Counted from the first letter of the stretch, positions 27,601 through 36,606 are shown. The stretch is 64,000 nt of DNA from Streptomyces spongiae (GCF_009377185.1 NZ_VJZC01000003.1:1-64000); one strand, 5' to 3'. Notes: generated from the sequence alone by a model not told the origin. Made by a program: numbers and translations.

Positions 27601-30489
27601 CGGCTCCGGTCCCGTGGCCCAGGATCCGACGAGCCGATCGCGGTCCGTCCGGGACAGCATCGCCAGCCCGGCCACCGTCCGGTCGGAGTGAGCGACCGCG
27701 TCGGCCAGCAGTTCACGAAATCGCAGAGTCAGTTCTTCGGCGGTTCGCGCCGAGAAAAGGTCTGTCGCGTACTCCAGGCGTCCTCGCAGGGCTCCGTTCT
27801 CGGGAGTGAGATGGAACAGGACGTCGAACTTCGCTGTGCCCGCGTGCGGATACAGCCGCCGTGCCGACACACCCGGTAGAGACAGGCCGGGGTGTGGCCC
27901 GTCGTCCACCGTCAGCACCACCTGGAAGAGCGGGGAGCGGGAAGGGGTGCGTGGAACACCGGCTTCCGCGACGAGCCGGGTGAAGGGGACGTCCCGGTGG
28001 GCGACGGCGGAACGGATCGTCTGCTTCGTCCGGAGCACCAGTTCCCTGAACGGCTGCTCTGGCCTTACCAGTTGGCGCAAGGGGAGCACCTCGGCGAGGC
28101 AGGCGATCATCGATTCCAGCTCGGGTCCCTCACGCCTCGAAACCGGTGCGCCCAGCACAACGTCCTGTTGACCGCTGTGCCTGCTGAGCAGGGCCGTGAC
28201 GGCGGCCGCCAGTACCGTATACGGAGAGGCCTTGAGCTCACGGCACAGCCGGTGCAACCGCTCGGTGATCTCGCGGTCCAGGGTGAAGTCGACTACCGCG
28301 CCGCGGCGGCTGAGCGTGTCCGGACGGGGGCGGTCGGGCGGAAAGGTGGACTCGATGGGTGCATCCGCGAGGACTCCGCGCCAGTAGGCCATCGCATCGG
28401 TGTGCCGCACACGCTGCCGCTGCGCGTACGTCCTGAACGGCAACGGCAGCTCGGGCAGCGCCGCATCGGTTCCCTCGACGGCCGCCCGGTACAGCTCGCT
28501 GAACTCCTCGTCGAGCAGTTGAAGAGACCAGCCGTCCACCGCCGCATGGTGGAGGGCCACGGCCAGCACCGCTTCCTCCTTGCCCAGTTCGAGCAGGGTC
28601 GCGCGCAGCAGAGGAGGCCGCTCCAGTGACAGTGGCGCCGAGACCGCCACCCGCACCGCTTCCCGCAGTCCCGATGGGGTGACCTGCTGTCGTACGAGCG
28701 GCACCGGCAGTGGGGGCACGATCTCCTGCAGCGGTTGTCCATCGATCATGCGGAGCCGACTGCGCAGGGACTCGTGGCGTCGCACGATGCCGTCGAGAGC
28801 GACCTGCACGGAAGAGACGTCAATTGCGCCGCGCAGGTGGTGTGCCCATGCCTCCACGTAGCCGGACGGTCCGTCGCCTATCTGGTCGACGAGCCAGATC
28901 CCCTCCTGCTCATGCGACATCGGATACAGCGACGGTGCCTCCGCGCTCGTCCGGCTGTTGACGGAGCCGGGCGGGATCACGGTCAGGGACGACAGCAGTG
29001 CCGCGGAGTCGACCTTTCCATGCGTGGTGAGCGGGAAGGACGCGCACGGCCGCAGCAGGTGCGGGACCAGATAGCGGGGCAGTCTCGCCGACAGCGCCTT
29101 GCGCACAGCCGCCGGGGAGGGGGCGCCTTGCTCCCCTGGTGCGGTCGGCGGCGCAGGGACGTAGAACATGGCAAGGCGGGCCACGCTGCCACCGCTTTCG
29201 GTTACGGGCAGCACCGCGCATTCCCGCACCCCGGGAACATCCCGGCCGGCCGCCTCGATCTCTGCGGGTTCCACCCGGTGGCCGGCCACCTTGATCTGGC
29301 GGTCGCCGCGTCCGCGGAAGTGCAGAAGACCGTCCTGGTCCAGCCAGCCGAGGTCGCCGGTGCGGTAGACGCGCCGTTCGCCCCCTTCCATTCGCACAGT
29401 GGGGAACTTCTCGGCAGTCAGCTGGGGATCTGTCAGGTACCCCAGCGCCAGCCCGTCCCCGGACAGGCATATCTCGCCGGTCACCCCGGGTCCCGCCGAC
29501 CGGCCGTTCCGCAGCACGTGGATCCCGGTACCGGCAACGGCGTTGCCCAGCGGTATGCCGTCCGCGAGATCACAGTCCTGTCGGCCGATTGCGTGGACGG
29601 AGGCGAACACACAGTTCTCGACCGGCCCGTAGCAGTTGCTCACTCGGAGCAGCGGATGCCTCTCCAGACAGGTGCGGACGTGGTGGGCGGAGAGCCTCTC
29701 GCCCCCTACGAGCACGTGGCGCAGCCCCCGGAAACAGTCCTCGTCCTCCTCCACGAGGAAATTGAACAGCGAAGTGGTGAGGAAGACGGTGTCGACCCGT
29801 GCCGCGCCGACCAGCGTGCGCAGCCCTCCGGGAAGCAGGTGGCCCGACGGGTGCACCACACAGGTGCCGCCGGTGAGGAGCGTGCCCCAGACCTCGAGTG
29901 AGAAGGCGTCCCAGGACGCCGGCGCCACTTGGGCGACCACCCCGCCGACTGGCCACCAGTCGGCGTGCTCTCGGAACAGGCGGGTCGTCGCCCGGTGCGG
30001 GGAGAGCACTGCCTTGGATCTACCAGAGGTGCCCGACGTAAAGAACACGGTGGCCGGATCGGCGTCGCTGATGCCGGACACGGGGGCCGCGCCGCTCGCA
30101 GAAGCCGGCCAGGTGGCGGGCGGCGACCAGACAGGCACGGCGGTGTGCGTCGATGAAGGCGCAGCAGCCACCAGCACCGGGGGGTCGAGCGTCTCCAGCA
30201 GGGCGTGGACTCGCTGATCCGGCCAGCTCGGGTCCATCGCCGCGTAGGCCGCACCGCACTTGAGCACTCCGAGCAGCAGTGTGATCAACTGGGCCGAGCG
30301 CGGCAGGATCACGGGAACGACGCTGCCCCGGGCCACGCCCCGCTCTCGTAGCGCGTGCGCCACCTTGCCTGCGGCTGCGTCGAGTTCGGCGTAGCTGAGC
30401 CGTTCCGCACCACTGATCACGGCTGTTGCCCCGGGCTTCGCCATAGCCCGTTGCGATACCCCTTCATGGATCAGTACGGGATTCGTCAT
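24625..30489 (-). CDS. Nonribosomal peptide synthetase A-C-A-PCP-R with reductive release
   Basis: A 1954-residue synthetase. A1 (residues 1 to about 515; FFTSGTSGRSKAV, Asp at about 195 in SWDAFSLEVW) runs directly into a C domain (about 525-960, HHAAVDGW). A2 follows (about 985-1460, SFDVAFQELF), then a PCP (GVGGDSL, Ser about 1517) and an R domain (GATGFLGS about 1600; YAQSK about 1754). No PCP lies between A1 and C; a discrete PCP encoded just upstream should supply it. The A2 pocket reads roughly D-V-Q-F-V-A-Q-V-V-K, close to proline codes. The R domain implies release as an aldehyde or alcohol. Codon 1772 is TTA. The start overlaps the PCP stop by 1 nt. Confidence 0.92.
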   Translation of the reverse strand: MTNPVLIHEGVSQRAMAKPGATAVISGAERLSYAELDAAAGKVAHALRERGVARGSVVPVILPRSAQLITLLLGVLKCGAAYAAMDPSWPDQRVHALLETLDPPVLVAAAPSSTHTAVPVWSPPATWPASASGAAPVSGISDADPATVFFTSGTSGRSKAVLSPHRATTRLFREHADWWPVGGVVAQVAPASWDAFSLEVWGTLLTGGTCVVHPSGHLLPGGLRTLVGAARVDTVFLTTSLFNFLVEEDEDCFRGLRHVLVGGERLSAHHVRTCLERHPLLRVSNCYGPVENCVFASVHAIGRQDCDLADGIPLGNAVAGTGIHVLRNGRSAGPGVTGEICLSGDGLALGYLTDPQLTAEKFPTVRMEGGERRVYRTGDLGWLDQDGLLHFRGRGDRQIKVAGHRVEPAEIEAAGRDVPGVRECAVLPVTESGGSVARLAMFYVPAPPTAPGEQGAPSPAAVRKALSARLPRYLVPHLLRPCASFPLTTHGKVDSAALLSSLTVIPPGSVNSRTSAEAPSLYPMSHEQEGIWLVDQIGDGPSGYVEAWAHHLRGAIDVSSVQVALDGIVRRHESLRSRLRMIDGQPLQEIVPPLPVPLVRQQVTPSGLREAVRVAVSAPLSLERPPLLRATLLELGKEEAVLAVALHHAAVDGWSLQLLDEEFSELYRAAVEGTDAALPELPLPFRTYAQRQRVRHTDAMAYWRGVLADAPIESTFPPDRPRPDTLSRRGAVVDFTLDREITERLHRLCRELKASPYTVLAAAVTALLSRHSGQQDVVLGAPVSRREGPELESMIACLAEVLPLRQLVRPEQPFRELVLRTKQTIRSAVAHRDVPFTRLVAEAGVPRTPSRSPLFQVVLTVDDGPHPGLSLPGVSARRLYPHAGTAKFDVLFHLTPENGALRGRLEYATDLFSARTAEELTLRFRELLADAVAHSDRTVAGLAMLSRTDRDRLVGSWATGPEPEPDPPVAHEAFRLAADRFPDAHAVLHGEDWWSYAELDAASTALAQQLVAAGHGQGRVAILLERSLRLPLAVLAVLKAGGCCVPVDPGYPAERVAFMLRDSEAGIVLTTRNLRHLVTGRLAAETLLLDEAPPNSARTAPDDTFPALPTVTGDDPAYVIYTSGSTGQPKGVVMPHRALAGLISWQLHRTGTGPGSRTAQFAPLSFDVAFQELFATWADGGALVLVDEEVRRDPARLLGFVKEQSVERLFLPFVVLQQLAECAAADGWRCADLREVVTAGEQLFVTPAVRRFFTQSTDAVLDNQYGPSETHVVTAELLSGDPATWPERPPIGRPVPGARILVLDGQLRPVPPGTPGEICIGGTPLAVGYLGQPSMTAQKFVADPWAAAPARLYRSGDLGRFLPDGRIEFLGRGDEQVKIRGFRVELGEVEAAVKALPGVADAVVTAGTSPTGDRRLVVHYVPARGKTPQAADLRAQLGLRLPHHLIPAHYVPLPALPLTASGKAARSRLPEPEETGAATRPRRPMSDAERRVATLWCEVLGTNGIGPDEDFFGVGGDSLLAVRLLLKVREEWGIRLGLGAMFAAPTIARMAAVLTNGAAETASATGTGIELAADIIPQGNGERATGPARCIFLTGATGFLGSHLLRDLLAHTEAVVHCLVRSPGKQSAQRRLRTALEHFGLWDDAFAERLVAVPGDLSVERLGLAPTVFDDLARRVDAVYHTGACVNLALSYEQLKDANVRGTAEVLRLAVQHRTVPLHHVSTVGVYSDADGRGGAIRPDDPLPPNGTLSNGYAQSKWAAEVLLRQARQRGLPVSVYRPTRISGAAVGGLGPTSDYLWLLLKGCVEVGMVPNDTEEIFDLVPVDYVSRVVLELSRQAGSGTFHVASERFLRLTDAAKYLRVLGYRISEVPLAKWRQAVESEPANAAFPLLTLLPADVGSSGGDVSHVFDAHATRHALADRGIHCPTVDEELFARYVWAYVRSGFLPPPRQIQGG

Positions 30490-30755
30490 CACGCGTCCTT
30501 GAGCTCAGCCACCGAGCAGGCGAAGTCACCGAGGCAATCACTGTCGAGAAGGGCCTCAGGCTTGATCACGACGGCAAGCCTCTTCTCGATTCGAACGCAG
30601 ATCCGCATCGCCTGAAGCGATGTCCCTCCGAAGTCGTAGAAACTGGCGTCCGGAGCCACCGTGCCCACCCGCAGGACTTCCTCGACGATATGCAGCACAA
30701 CTTCGGCAGGTGACGCGGAGTTCACCCGGCCGATAGCCGTCGATGCGTCATTCAT
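30489..30755 (-). CDS. Free-standing peptidyl carrier protein
   Basis: An 88-residue carrier protein with the phosphopantetheine site DFGGTSLQAM (serine in a GGTS context rather than GGDS) on a four-helix-like scaffold. It lies immediately upstream of, and overlaps, the NRPS gene, whose first adenylation domain lacks a carrier. It therefore most likely receives the A1-activated amino acid and presents it to the C domain. It could also be where the cupin or flavoprotein modifies the bound residue; that is inference. Confidence 0.88.
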   Translation of the reverse strand: MNDASTAIGRVNSASPAEVVLHIVEEVLRVGTVAPDASFYDFGGTSLQAMRICVRIEKRLAVVIKPEALLDSDCLGDFACSVAELKDA

Positions 30756-30821
30756 CGGGTTCCTCCGGTACCGCGGGACTGTCTACCTGGCTAATTTCGT
30801 GCGGAGTTACCACCAGACTCC

Positions 30822-32051
30822 TCACTTCGCCACCTCCGCGGTATGCACCGACTCGATGCGCTCATGCCGCGCCAGCAATATGGCAATCACCCCGATCGAC
30901 GAGACGATCGCGCACGACAACCAGTGCAGGTCCGTCGAGGCGGCATAGGTGAGACCGCCGAGGGCCGGCCCGGCGGCCTGTGCGAGGGTCACTGCCACTC
31001 CTTCGGCGCCCTGGTATCTGCCGCGCAGGTGTTCAGGGGCGAGCATGCCGGGATAGGTGGTCGAGACCGGGGTGTAGATCACCTCGCCGAGGGTCCAGAT
31101 CACGACGGTGACAGCCAGGGCGGCCTTGCCCGAGACGAATCCGGTCGCGCCGACTCCCAGACCGACGAGAACGATGCCGAGCGCTATGACATGGCGGGCG
31201 TTGTGCCGTTCCAAATGGCGTACGAGGGGCAGTTCGAGGACCACACAGAGCAGGGCGTTGAGTCCGAGGAGGAGGCCGTAGAACGAGTTGTCCATGCCGT
31301 TGTCCCGGACATGCAGCGGCATGGTGGCCGTGGTCTGCACATAGGCGTAGGAGACCGCGAACATGCTGACGAGGTACATGACCATGGCGCGGTCCCGCAG
31401 GACCGCGCCATAACCCTCGCCCCGGGAGGAAGCGGGTGCGTCGTGATCCGGGGACGGGCGGGTCTCCGGCAGCATGAGCAGCGCCAGCAGGCCGAAGGCC
31501 GACAGGGCGATTCCGTTGCCGATGAAGAGCAGGGTGTACGAGTAGCCACTGAGCAGGCCGCCGACCAGCGGCCCCACCGACATCCCGACGTTCAGGCACA
31601 TCCTGAGCATGGTGAACGCGGTCAGCCGCAGTTCCGCCGGTACCGAGTCGACCAGGATGGCGCCGGCGGCGGGCCGGTAGAGCTGGCCGAAGAGGCCGAC
31701 CAGGACGACCGTCCCGATGATCAGCCAGATGTTGGTGAGCACCGGCACGATCACGGTGAACACGGTCGCGCCGAACATGGAGATGACGATCGCGGTACGA
31801 CGCCCAAGGGTGTCCGCGACCGTCCCGCCCACGGCGTTTCCGAGGAAGCTGCCCAGCCCGACCGCGCCGAGGGCGACACCCGCGAGGAACGCGGAGTGTC
31901 CCTGCGCGGTCAGGTACAGCACCAGGAAGACGTTCAGGAAGTTGCCGAACTTGCTGATGAACATGCCCAGACAGAGGATCCACGCGGACCGGGGAAGGGC
32001 CCGCAGTCTTCGGCCGAGCGAGGCGCCCGCGAGGGAGGAGGGGTCCGGCAT
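30822..32051 (-). CDS. Major facilitator superfamily exporter
   Basis: A 409-residue, roughly 12-helix MFS protein. Loop 2-3 carries GGTVADTLGRRTAIV, the DHA1-type motif A, and the N-terminal helices contain GMFISKFGNFLNVFLVLYLTA. The central loop is hydrophilic (residues about 190-215). I start at MPDPSSLAG, 1 nt after the GNAT stop, rather than at an upstream in-frame codon overlapping that gene. As the only transporter in this operon it is the probable exporter and self-protection pump for arm 1's product. Confidence 0.88.
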   Translation of the reverse strand: MPDPSSLAGASLGRRLRALPRSAWILCLGMFISKFGNFLNVFLVLYLTAQGHSAFLAGVALGAVGLGSFLGNAVGGTVADTLGRRTAIVISMFGATVFTVIVPVLTNIWLIIGTVVLVGLFGQLYRPAAGAILVDSVPAELRLTAFTMLRMCLNVGMSVGPLVGGLLSGYSYTLLFIGNGIALSAFGLLALLMLPETRPSPDHDAPASSRGEGYGAVLRDRAMVMYLVSMFAVSYAYVQTTATMPLHVRDNGMDNSFYGLLLGLNALLCVVLELPLVRHLERHNARHVIALGIVLVGLGVGATGFVSGKAALAVTVVIWTLGEVIYTPVSTTYPGMLAPEHLRGRYQGAEGVAVTLAQAAGPALGGLTYAASTDLHWLSCAIVSSIGVIAILLARHERIESVHTAEVAK

Positions 32052-32052
32052 G

Positions 32053-33108
32053 TCAGGAGTCCTCCTCAAGGGGGGCGGAAAACACGTCGAGGCGACAGAC
32101 GGACTTGTTGCCGAAGCCGTCCTTGAAGTGGCTGATGCTGCGGAGCTTGTCGTTCAGGCCGGGGTGGTCCCCCGGGTGGATCAGCTCGCCCAGCTCGAAG
32201 TGGGCGCAGCCGACGCTGCGGGCGTACTGGATGGCCTGCCACACCACATGGTGGGTGAGGCCGACGCCGGCCTTGTCCTGGTCGTTCACTCCGGCCACGT
32301 AGACGACGTGACGGGCCGAGGCCGTGAAGTACCCCATGGACACCGGCTCGCCGTCCAGGAACGCGGTGACGAGGAAGCCCTCTCCCTTCTGGATGGACGT
32401 CAGGATCGCGTCCCACACCGCGTTCGAGACCAGGTTCTGGCGGTAGGAGGCGTATTCGAGCTTCGCGAACTGTTCGAGGTCGGACCGGGTGATGTCCGCA
32501 GCCGACAAGACCTTCAACTCAAGGCCCTCGGGCCGCTTCTTGATGATGTAGCGGTAGCTCTTGCGCAGATCCAGGCGGAGTGTCTCGTCGTCCGCCTCCA
32601 GGTCCACCATCCGCACCAGGTGATGCCTGCTGACACCCCCGTTCCGTAACATCGCTTCAGTGAGTGGTGACGGCATGCCGTCCAGCAGTGTGTCGCGGGC
32701 GTGCCACCGCTCCGCGCCGTGTTCCTCGCGTACGGCCTCGATGTGCTTGTAGAGCAGTTCGGCCGCCTGCTTGCGGACGCGCGCCGGCTGCGAGCGGTCC
32801 TCCACCAGGATGACGGGACGGCCGTACGCCGACAGGCGCGTGCGGTCGTCGAGGAGCTCCACCGTGAGCGCGACCCCCGCCACCGGTCCCGAGGAGCCGA
32901 GCACCACGGCGTGGCGAGGGAGGAACTCCGATGCGGAATCCCGGGGTTGATTGACGTCGTGGTCCTCGGAGAGGTAGTACGCCCGCGTGTAGTGGTGGGC
33001 CCCGACGCCGAGGCCGGTCGACGTGTAGTGGGCGTGCTGCAGGGCGTCCTGTGACCACAGCTGAACCCAGCGCGGATCGCTCAGACCGTCGATGCGGGTC
33101 AGGCTCAT
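32053..33108 (-). CDS. GNAT-fold (BioF2/FemX-like) acyl- or aminoacyltransferase
   Basis: A 351-residue protein. Its second half (about 165-330: RKSYRYIIKKRPEGLELKVLSAADI ... GEGFLVTAFLDGEPVSMGYFTASARHVVYVAGVNDQDKAGVGLTHHVVWQAIQYARSVGCAHFELGE) matches the GNAT-like fold of the Acetyltransf_6/FemAB group. Such enzymes transfer acetyl groups or tRNA-borne amino acids to amines. In this operon it could acylate an amino group of the intermediate or act in resistance; the sequence does not decide. Codon 154 is TTA. It overlaps the aminotransferase stop (ATGA). Confidence 0.72.
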   Translation of the reverse strand: MSLTRIDGLSDPRWVQLWSQDALQHAHYTSTGLGVGAHHYTRAYYLSEDHDVNQPRDSASEFLPRHAVVLGSSGPVAGVALTVELLDDRTRLSAYGRPVILVEDRSQPARVRKQAAELLYKHIEAVREEHGAERWHARDTLLDGMPSPLTEAMLRNGGVSRHHLVRMVDLEADDETLRLDLRKSYRYIIKKRPEGLELKVLSAADITRSDLEQFAKLEYASYRQNLVSNAVWDAILTSIQKGEGFLVTAFLDGEPVSMGYFTASARHVVYVAGVNDQDKAGVGLTHHVVWQAIQYARSVGCAHFELGELIHPGDHPGLNDKLRSISHFKDGFGNKSVCRLDVFSAPLEEDS

Positions 33109-34331
33109 TCGTTCACCTCGGGTTGTTGGATCTGGTCGAAAGCCCTCGCCATGCGCGCCAGTCCTTCCGTGATCACGTCCGGCTCATGGGTGGTGAAGGA
33201 GAGCCGCATCGTTCTCGGATCGGCGTCGGTGGCGAAGAACGGGGCGCCGGGAACGTAGACGACTCCTTGCTCCACGGTGTGGGGCAGCAGGGCGACAGCG
33301 TCGTGTCCGGCGGGCAGCCGGGCCCACACGAACATGCCGCCCTCGGGAACGTTCCAGGTGCTTCCGGCGGGAAGCGCGTCCGGCAGGCCGGCCAGCAGCG
33401 AGGTACAGCGGCGCAGATACTCGGCACGGACGCGCTTCAGATGGGCGTCGAGGTCGTTGTTCGCCAGGTAGTCGGCGACAGCGGCCTGGTCGACGGCCGA
33501 GGTGTGCAGGTCCAGTGCCTGCTTCGCTCTCACGCAGAGGTCCCGTACTGGTTCGGGGGCCAGCAGCCAGCCGAGCCGCAGGCCCGGTGCGATCACCTTG
33601 GACAGGCTGCCGACCAGCAGCACACGGTCGGCCGCGACCGGATCCATGCGAATCCAGTCGGGCGCGGACCGATGGAAACTCAGCTCCCCGTACGGGTCGT
33701 CCTCGACGATCCAGAACCCGCGGGTCGCGGCGAGCCGCGCCAGTTCCTGGCGACGGCCGACCGGCAGGGTGTGCCCGGTCGGGTTCTGGAAGTTGGGCAC
33801 GAGGTAGAGCAGCTTCGGCTGATGTCGGGTGACCAGGTCGTCCAGAGCTTCTACGACGATGCCGTGCCGGTCGGTCGGCGCGGCCACGACCTTCGCGCCC
33901 GCGTGCTGGAAGCACTGGAGGGCGGCCAGGTAGGTCGGGTTCTCCACGATCACGACGTCACCGGGTTCGAGCAGGGTGCCGGCGAGGAGCCACAACGCCT
34001 GCTGTGCGCCGCTGGTGACCAGCAGGCTGCCGGGTTCGGCCGGCAGCCCCCGGCCGGTGAGCCGCTCGGCGAGGGCCGTACGCAGGTCCGGGTCACCGTC
34101 GGTCGTCGAATACTGGAGAACCCGGCCGGCGGCTCGGCTCAGCACCCGGTCGTAGGAGGCCCGGATCCCGTCGGCGTCGAAGAGCTCCGGAGCCGGCAGG
34201 CCGCCGGCGAAGGAGACCATGTTCTCCCGGGCGGAGTAGGCGAGCGACTCACGGATGACGGACGAGACGGCGCCACGCCCGGCGGGTACCGCAGGCGGCG
34301 GCACCACGGCACCCTCCGGACCGCGCGTCAT
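33105..34331 (-). CDS. Fold-type I PLP aminotransferase (LysN/2-aminoadipate type)
   Basis: A 408-residue class I/II aminotransferase: SFAGGLPAPELF, YSTTDGDPDLRTALAERL, TSGAQQALWLLAG, NFQNPTGHTLP, EDDPYGELSF and the lysine motif GSLSKVIAPGLRLGW. These blocks are those of the MocR-like/LysN (alpha-aminoadipate aminotransferase) group without a regulatory domain. In context it would convert the chain-extended 2-oxo acid made by the LeuA/LeuCD/LeuB-like enzymes into an L-amino acid. It overlaps both neighbours by 4 nt. The ATG at 34331 is used because it overlaps the ATP-grasp stop. Confidence 0.88.
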   Translation of the reverse strand: MTRGPEGAVVPPPAVPAGRGAVSSVIRESLAYSARENMVSFAGGLPAPELFDADGIRASYDRVLSRAAGRVLQYSTTDGDPDLRTALAERLTGRGLPAEPGSLLVTSGAQQALWLLAGTLLEPGDVVIVENPTYLAALQCFQHAGAKVVAAPTDRHGIVVEALDDLVTRHQPKLLYLVPNFQNPTGHTLPVGRRQELARLAATRGFWIVEDDPYGELSFHRSAPDWIRMDPVAADRVLLVGSLSKVIAPGLRLGWLLAPEPVRDLCVRAKQALDLHTSAVDQAAVADYLANNDLDAHLKRVRAEYLRRCTSLLAGLPDALPAGSTWNVPEGGMFVWARLPAGHDAVALLPHTVEQGVVYVPGAPFFATDADPRTMRLSFTTHEPDVITEGLARMARAFDQIQQPEVNE

Positions 34332-35572
34332 CGGCTCGCCACCGAACCGGTGGTCACGTACAGCAGGCCGTCGTTCTCCAACTGCCACGTGGTCCGCATG
34401 TCCCGCTCGACGTCGGCGGTGGGTCCGACGAAGTACGCGCCGCCGCCGGTGACGGTGGTCAGCAGCGCGTCCGGTATCTCCAGGCCGAGCTGGGGCAGTT
34501 TGATGAAGCTGTGGAAGGTGGGGAGCCGGCGGATCTCGTCGAGGCCCGGCATCGCCAGCAGCGCGCCCCCCGTACTCGGCGGGCGCATCTGCACAAAGCC
34601 GAGGGTGTTCTTCGGCTCGTACGGGCGGGCCAGGTGGTCGTCGAACGCCTGCCGTCCCAGGACGGCGTCGGCCCAGAGCGTCGCCGCGCTGTGGCCGAGC
34701 GCCGACACGTACGGGTCGCTCGGCAGCAGCGGGCCCATCATGCGGAAGTTGGTCTCGATCAGGCGGGGCCCGGCCGCGGTCAGGCGGACCTCCATGTGCG
34801 AGGCGCCGTGGCGCACGCCCAGCGCGTCGAGGCAGCGCAGCCCGTACTCCACCAGCTCACGCTCGTCGGCGCTGAGTTGGCAGAGCGTGTGGTGGCCCCG
34901 CAGGACGGGCTTGCCCTGCCACTCCTCGACCCTCGCGAGGAACACCTCGTTGATCGCGTGACGGCCGTCAGCGGAGACAGTGTTGAGGTAGTACTGCGGT
35001 CCCGCGAGGTACTCCTGGACGAGCACCGACTCGTTGATCGTGCCCACCATGTTCCGCCGGCCGAGCAGTTGCCCGATGGCCGTGTGCGCCTCCTCCTCGT
35101 CGGCGCAGATGGCCAGGCCGTCACTGCCCGCGCTGTCCACCGGCTTGACCACGACCGGGAACTGCTCGAACTTCCCCAACACGGACGGCACTTCGGCCAG
35201 GTCGGACACCGACTCCGTACGGGCGCAGGGGATTCCCGCCCTCTCCAGCGCCCGCGCCTCCTGGAGTTTGTGGGCCCGGGCCGGCGCCAGTTCCGGCGTG
35301 TTGTGGGGCAGGCCGAGCGCGGCCGAGAGCTGGTCGGCGAGCGCGACTCCGGTCTCGCTGGCGGCCAGCACCGCCTGGGCGCCGTACTCCTGGAGCGCAG
35401 CGCGGGTGGCGTCGAACATCTCGTGCAGCAGCTTGCCGCCGATGCCGGGGTCCGCCTCGCAGGGGCCGGCCCAGGCCTGCCCGTAGACGTGGTACGGCTC
35501 GACGCCCCGTTCCCGGAGCGCCTCGGCCAGGTTGACTCCGCTGGAGATGGGGTCGACGAGGGCTACCTTCAC
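34328..35572 (-). CDS. ATP-grasp carboxylate-amine ligase
   Basis: A 414-residue ATP-grasp enzyme. VVVKPVDSAGSDGL forms the nucleotide-binding loop, and EVRLTAAGPRLIETNFRMMG supplies the Glu/Asn metal ligands. The overall layout resembles L-amino acid ligases of the BacD/YwfE type, with a Rossmann-like N terminus (VKVALVDPISSGVNLAEALRERG). It should form an acyl phosphate and join it to an amine. In this operon it may build a dipeptide or amide before or after the NRPS. The GTG start overlaps the LeuB-like stop and has a GGAG site. Confidence 0.86.
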   Translation of the reverse strand: MKVALVDPISSGVNLAEALRERGVEPYHVYGQAWAGPCEADPGIGGKLLHEMFDATRAALQEYGAQAVLAASETGVALADQLSAALGLPHNTPELAPARAHKLQEARALERAGIPCARTESVSDLAEVPSVLGKFEQFPVVVKPVDSAGSDGLAICADEEEAHTAIGQLLGRRNMVGTINESVLVQEYLAGPQYYLNTVSADGRHAINEVFLARVEEWQGKPVLRGHHTLCQLSADERELVEYGLRCLDALGVRHGASHMEVRLTAAGPRLIETNFRMMGPLLPSDPYVSALGHSAATLWADAVLGRQAFDDHLARPYEPKNTLGFVQMRPPSTGGALLAMPGLDEIRRLPTFHSFIKLPQLGLEIPDALLTTVTGGGAYFVGPTADVERDMRTTWQLENDGLLYVTTGSVASR

Positions 35573-36606
35573 TGTTCTTTCTCCTGCTTGATGGCCATGG
35601 GCAGCCGGTCGAGGACGGCCACCATGAACTCTTCGGTGCTGCCGTTCCCGCCCAGGTCCGGGGTGGTGGCGTCGGTGCGGGCCGCCTGGTCGAGGCTGTC
35701 GCGGAGTGCGGCGGCGGCCGCTCGGTGCCCGAGGTGGTCGAGCAGCAGCACCAGGGTCATGACCGCGGCGTAGGGGTTGGCCCGGTGGGTGCCGGCGATG
35801 TCCGGCGCGCTGCCGTGGACCGGTTCGAAGAGCCCGAACCCGGTCTCCGGGCAGATGCTCGCGCTGGCGGCCAGCCCCAGCCCGCCCATCAGCGCGGCCC
35901 CGATGTCGCTGATGATGTCGCCGAACAGGTTCGGCGCGAGGACGGCCTCGTAGCGCATCGGTGTGCGGACGAAGTGGTAGCAGAAGGCGTCCACGTACTC
36001 GTCGGTGCCGGTCAGCCCGGGATGGCGGGAGAGCTCCTCGCGGAAGACCTCCTGCCAGAGCCGGCCGGTGTGCGGCACGGCGTTCGCCTTGTGCACCAGG
36101 GTGACTTTCCGGCCGCCCTGGGCGGCGATCCGGTCCAGGCAGTAGCGGACGAAGTTCTCCACGGTCTGCCGCGTGTACACGCACTGGTCGACAGCGACAC
36201 CGACCCCGCCGCCCTGCGGCACCGTCCCGCCGACGCCGACGTAGAGGCCCTGGGTGTTCTCCCGGTAGATGTCCACCAGCCCGTCCGGGAGCTGGTTGGG
36301 GCGGTGGTTGACATAGAGGTCCAGGCCGCGGCGCAGGCCGAGCAGAATCTCCCGGCCGTGCGCCATGTCGGGGACACGGGGGTCGCCGAGCGCGCCGAGG
36401 AAGACGGCCGTGTACTCGGAGCGCAGCATGTCGAGCGCCCCCTCGGGGAGCCCGACGCCCGTCGCCAGCCACTCGTCGGCTCCCCAGCCGAACACGTCGT
36501 AGGACAGCCCGAGGCCCAGTTCGTGGTTCAGCAGGTCGAGCGCGGGCAGCGCGGCGTGGACGACCTCGGGACCGATCCCGTCGCCGGGGATCACCGCGAT
36601 CCTCAT
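35569..36606 (-). CDS. Isopropylmalate/homoisocitrate dehydrogenase-like enzyme
   Basis: A 345-residue beta-decarboxylating dehydrogenase (MRIAVIPGDGIGPEVVHAALPAL). Metal-binding NLFGDIISDIGAALMGGLGLAASA and the EPVHGSAPDIAGTHRANP block are intact. The substrate loop reads YRENTQGLYVGVGG, like the RENTEGLYV of homoisocitrate/isocitrate dehydrogenases and unlike the RELTGGIYFG of true LeuB. It probably oxidises and decarboxylates a 2-alkyl-3-hydroxy diacid other than isopropylmalate. It is coupled to the aconitase-like gene by ATGA overlap. Confidence 0.88.
   Translation of the reverse strand: MRIAVIPGDGIGPEVVHAALPALDLLNHELGLGLSYDVFGWGADEWLATGVGLPEGALDMLRSEYTAVFLGALGDPRVPDMAHGREILLGLRRGLDLYVNHRPNQLPDGLVDIYRENTQGLYVGVGGTVPQGGGVGVAVDQCVYTRQTVENFVRYCLDRIAAQGGRKVTLVHKANAVPHTGRLWQEVFREELSRHPGLTGTDEYVDAFCYHFVRTPMRYEAVLAPNLFGDIISDIGAALMGGLGLAASASICPETGFGLFEPVHGSAPDIAGTHRANPYAAVMTLVLLLDHLGHRAAAAALRDSLDQAARTDATTPDLGGNGSTEEFMVAVLDRLPMAIKQEKEQ

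Noticed and set aside
24625-30489. Pyrrolobenzodiazepine synthetase
   Set aside because: The R domain and proline-like A2 fit, but A1 keeps the Asp that binds an alpha-amine (SWDAF), unlike anthranilate-activating domains, and the C3-proline pathway genes are absent.
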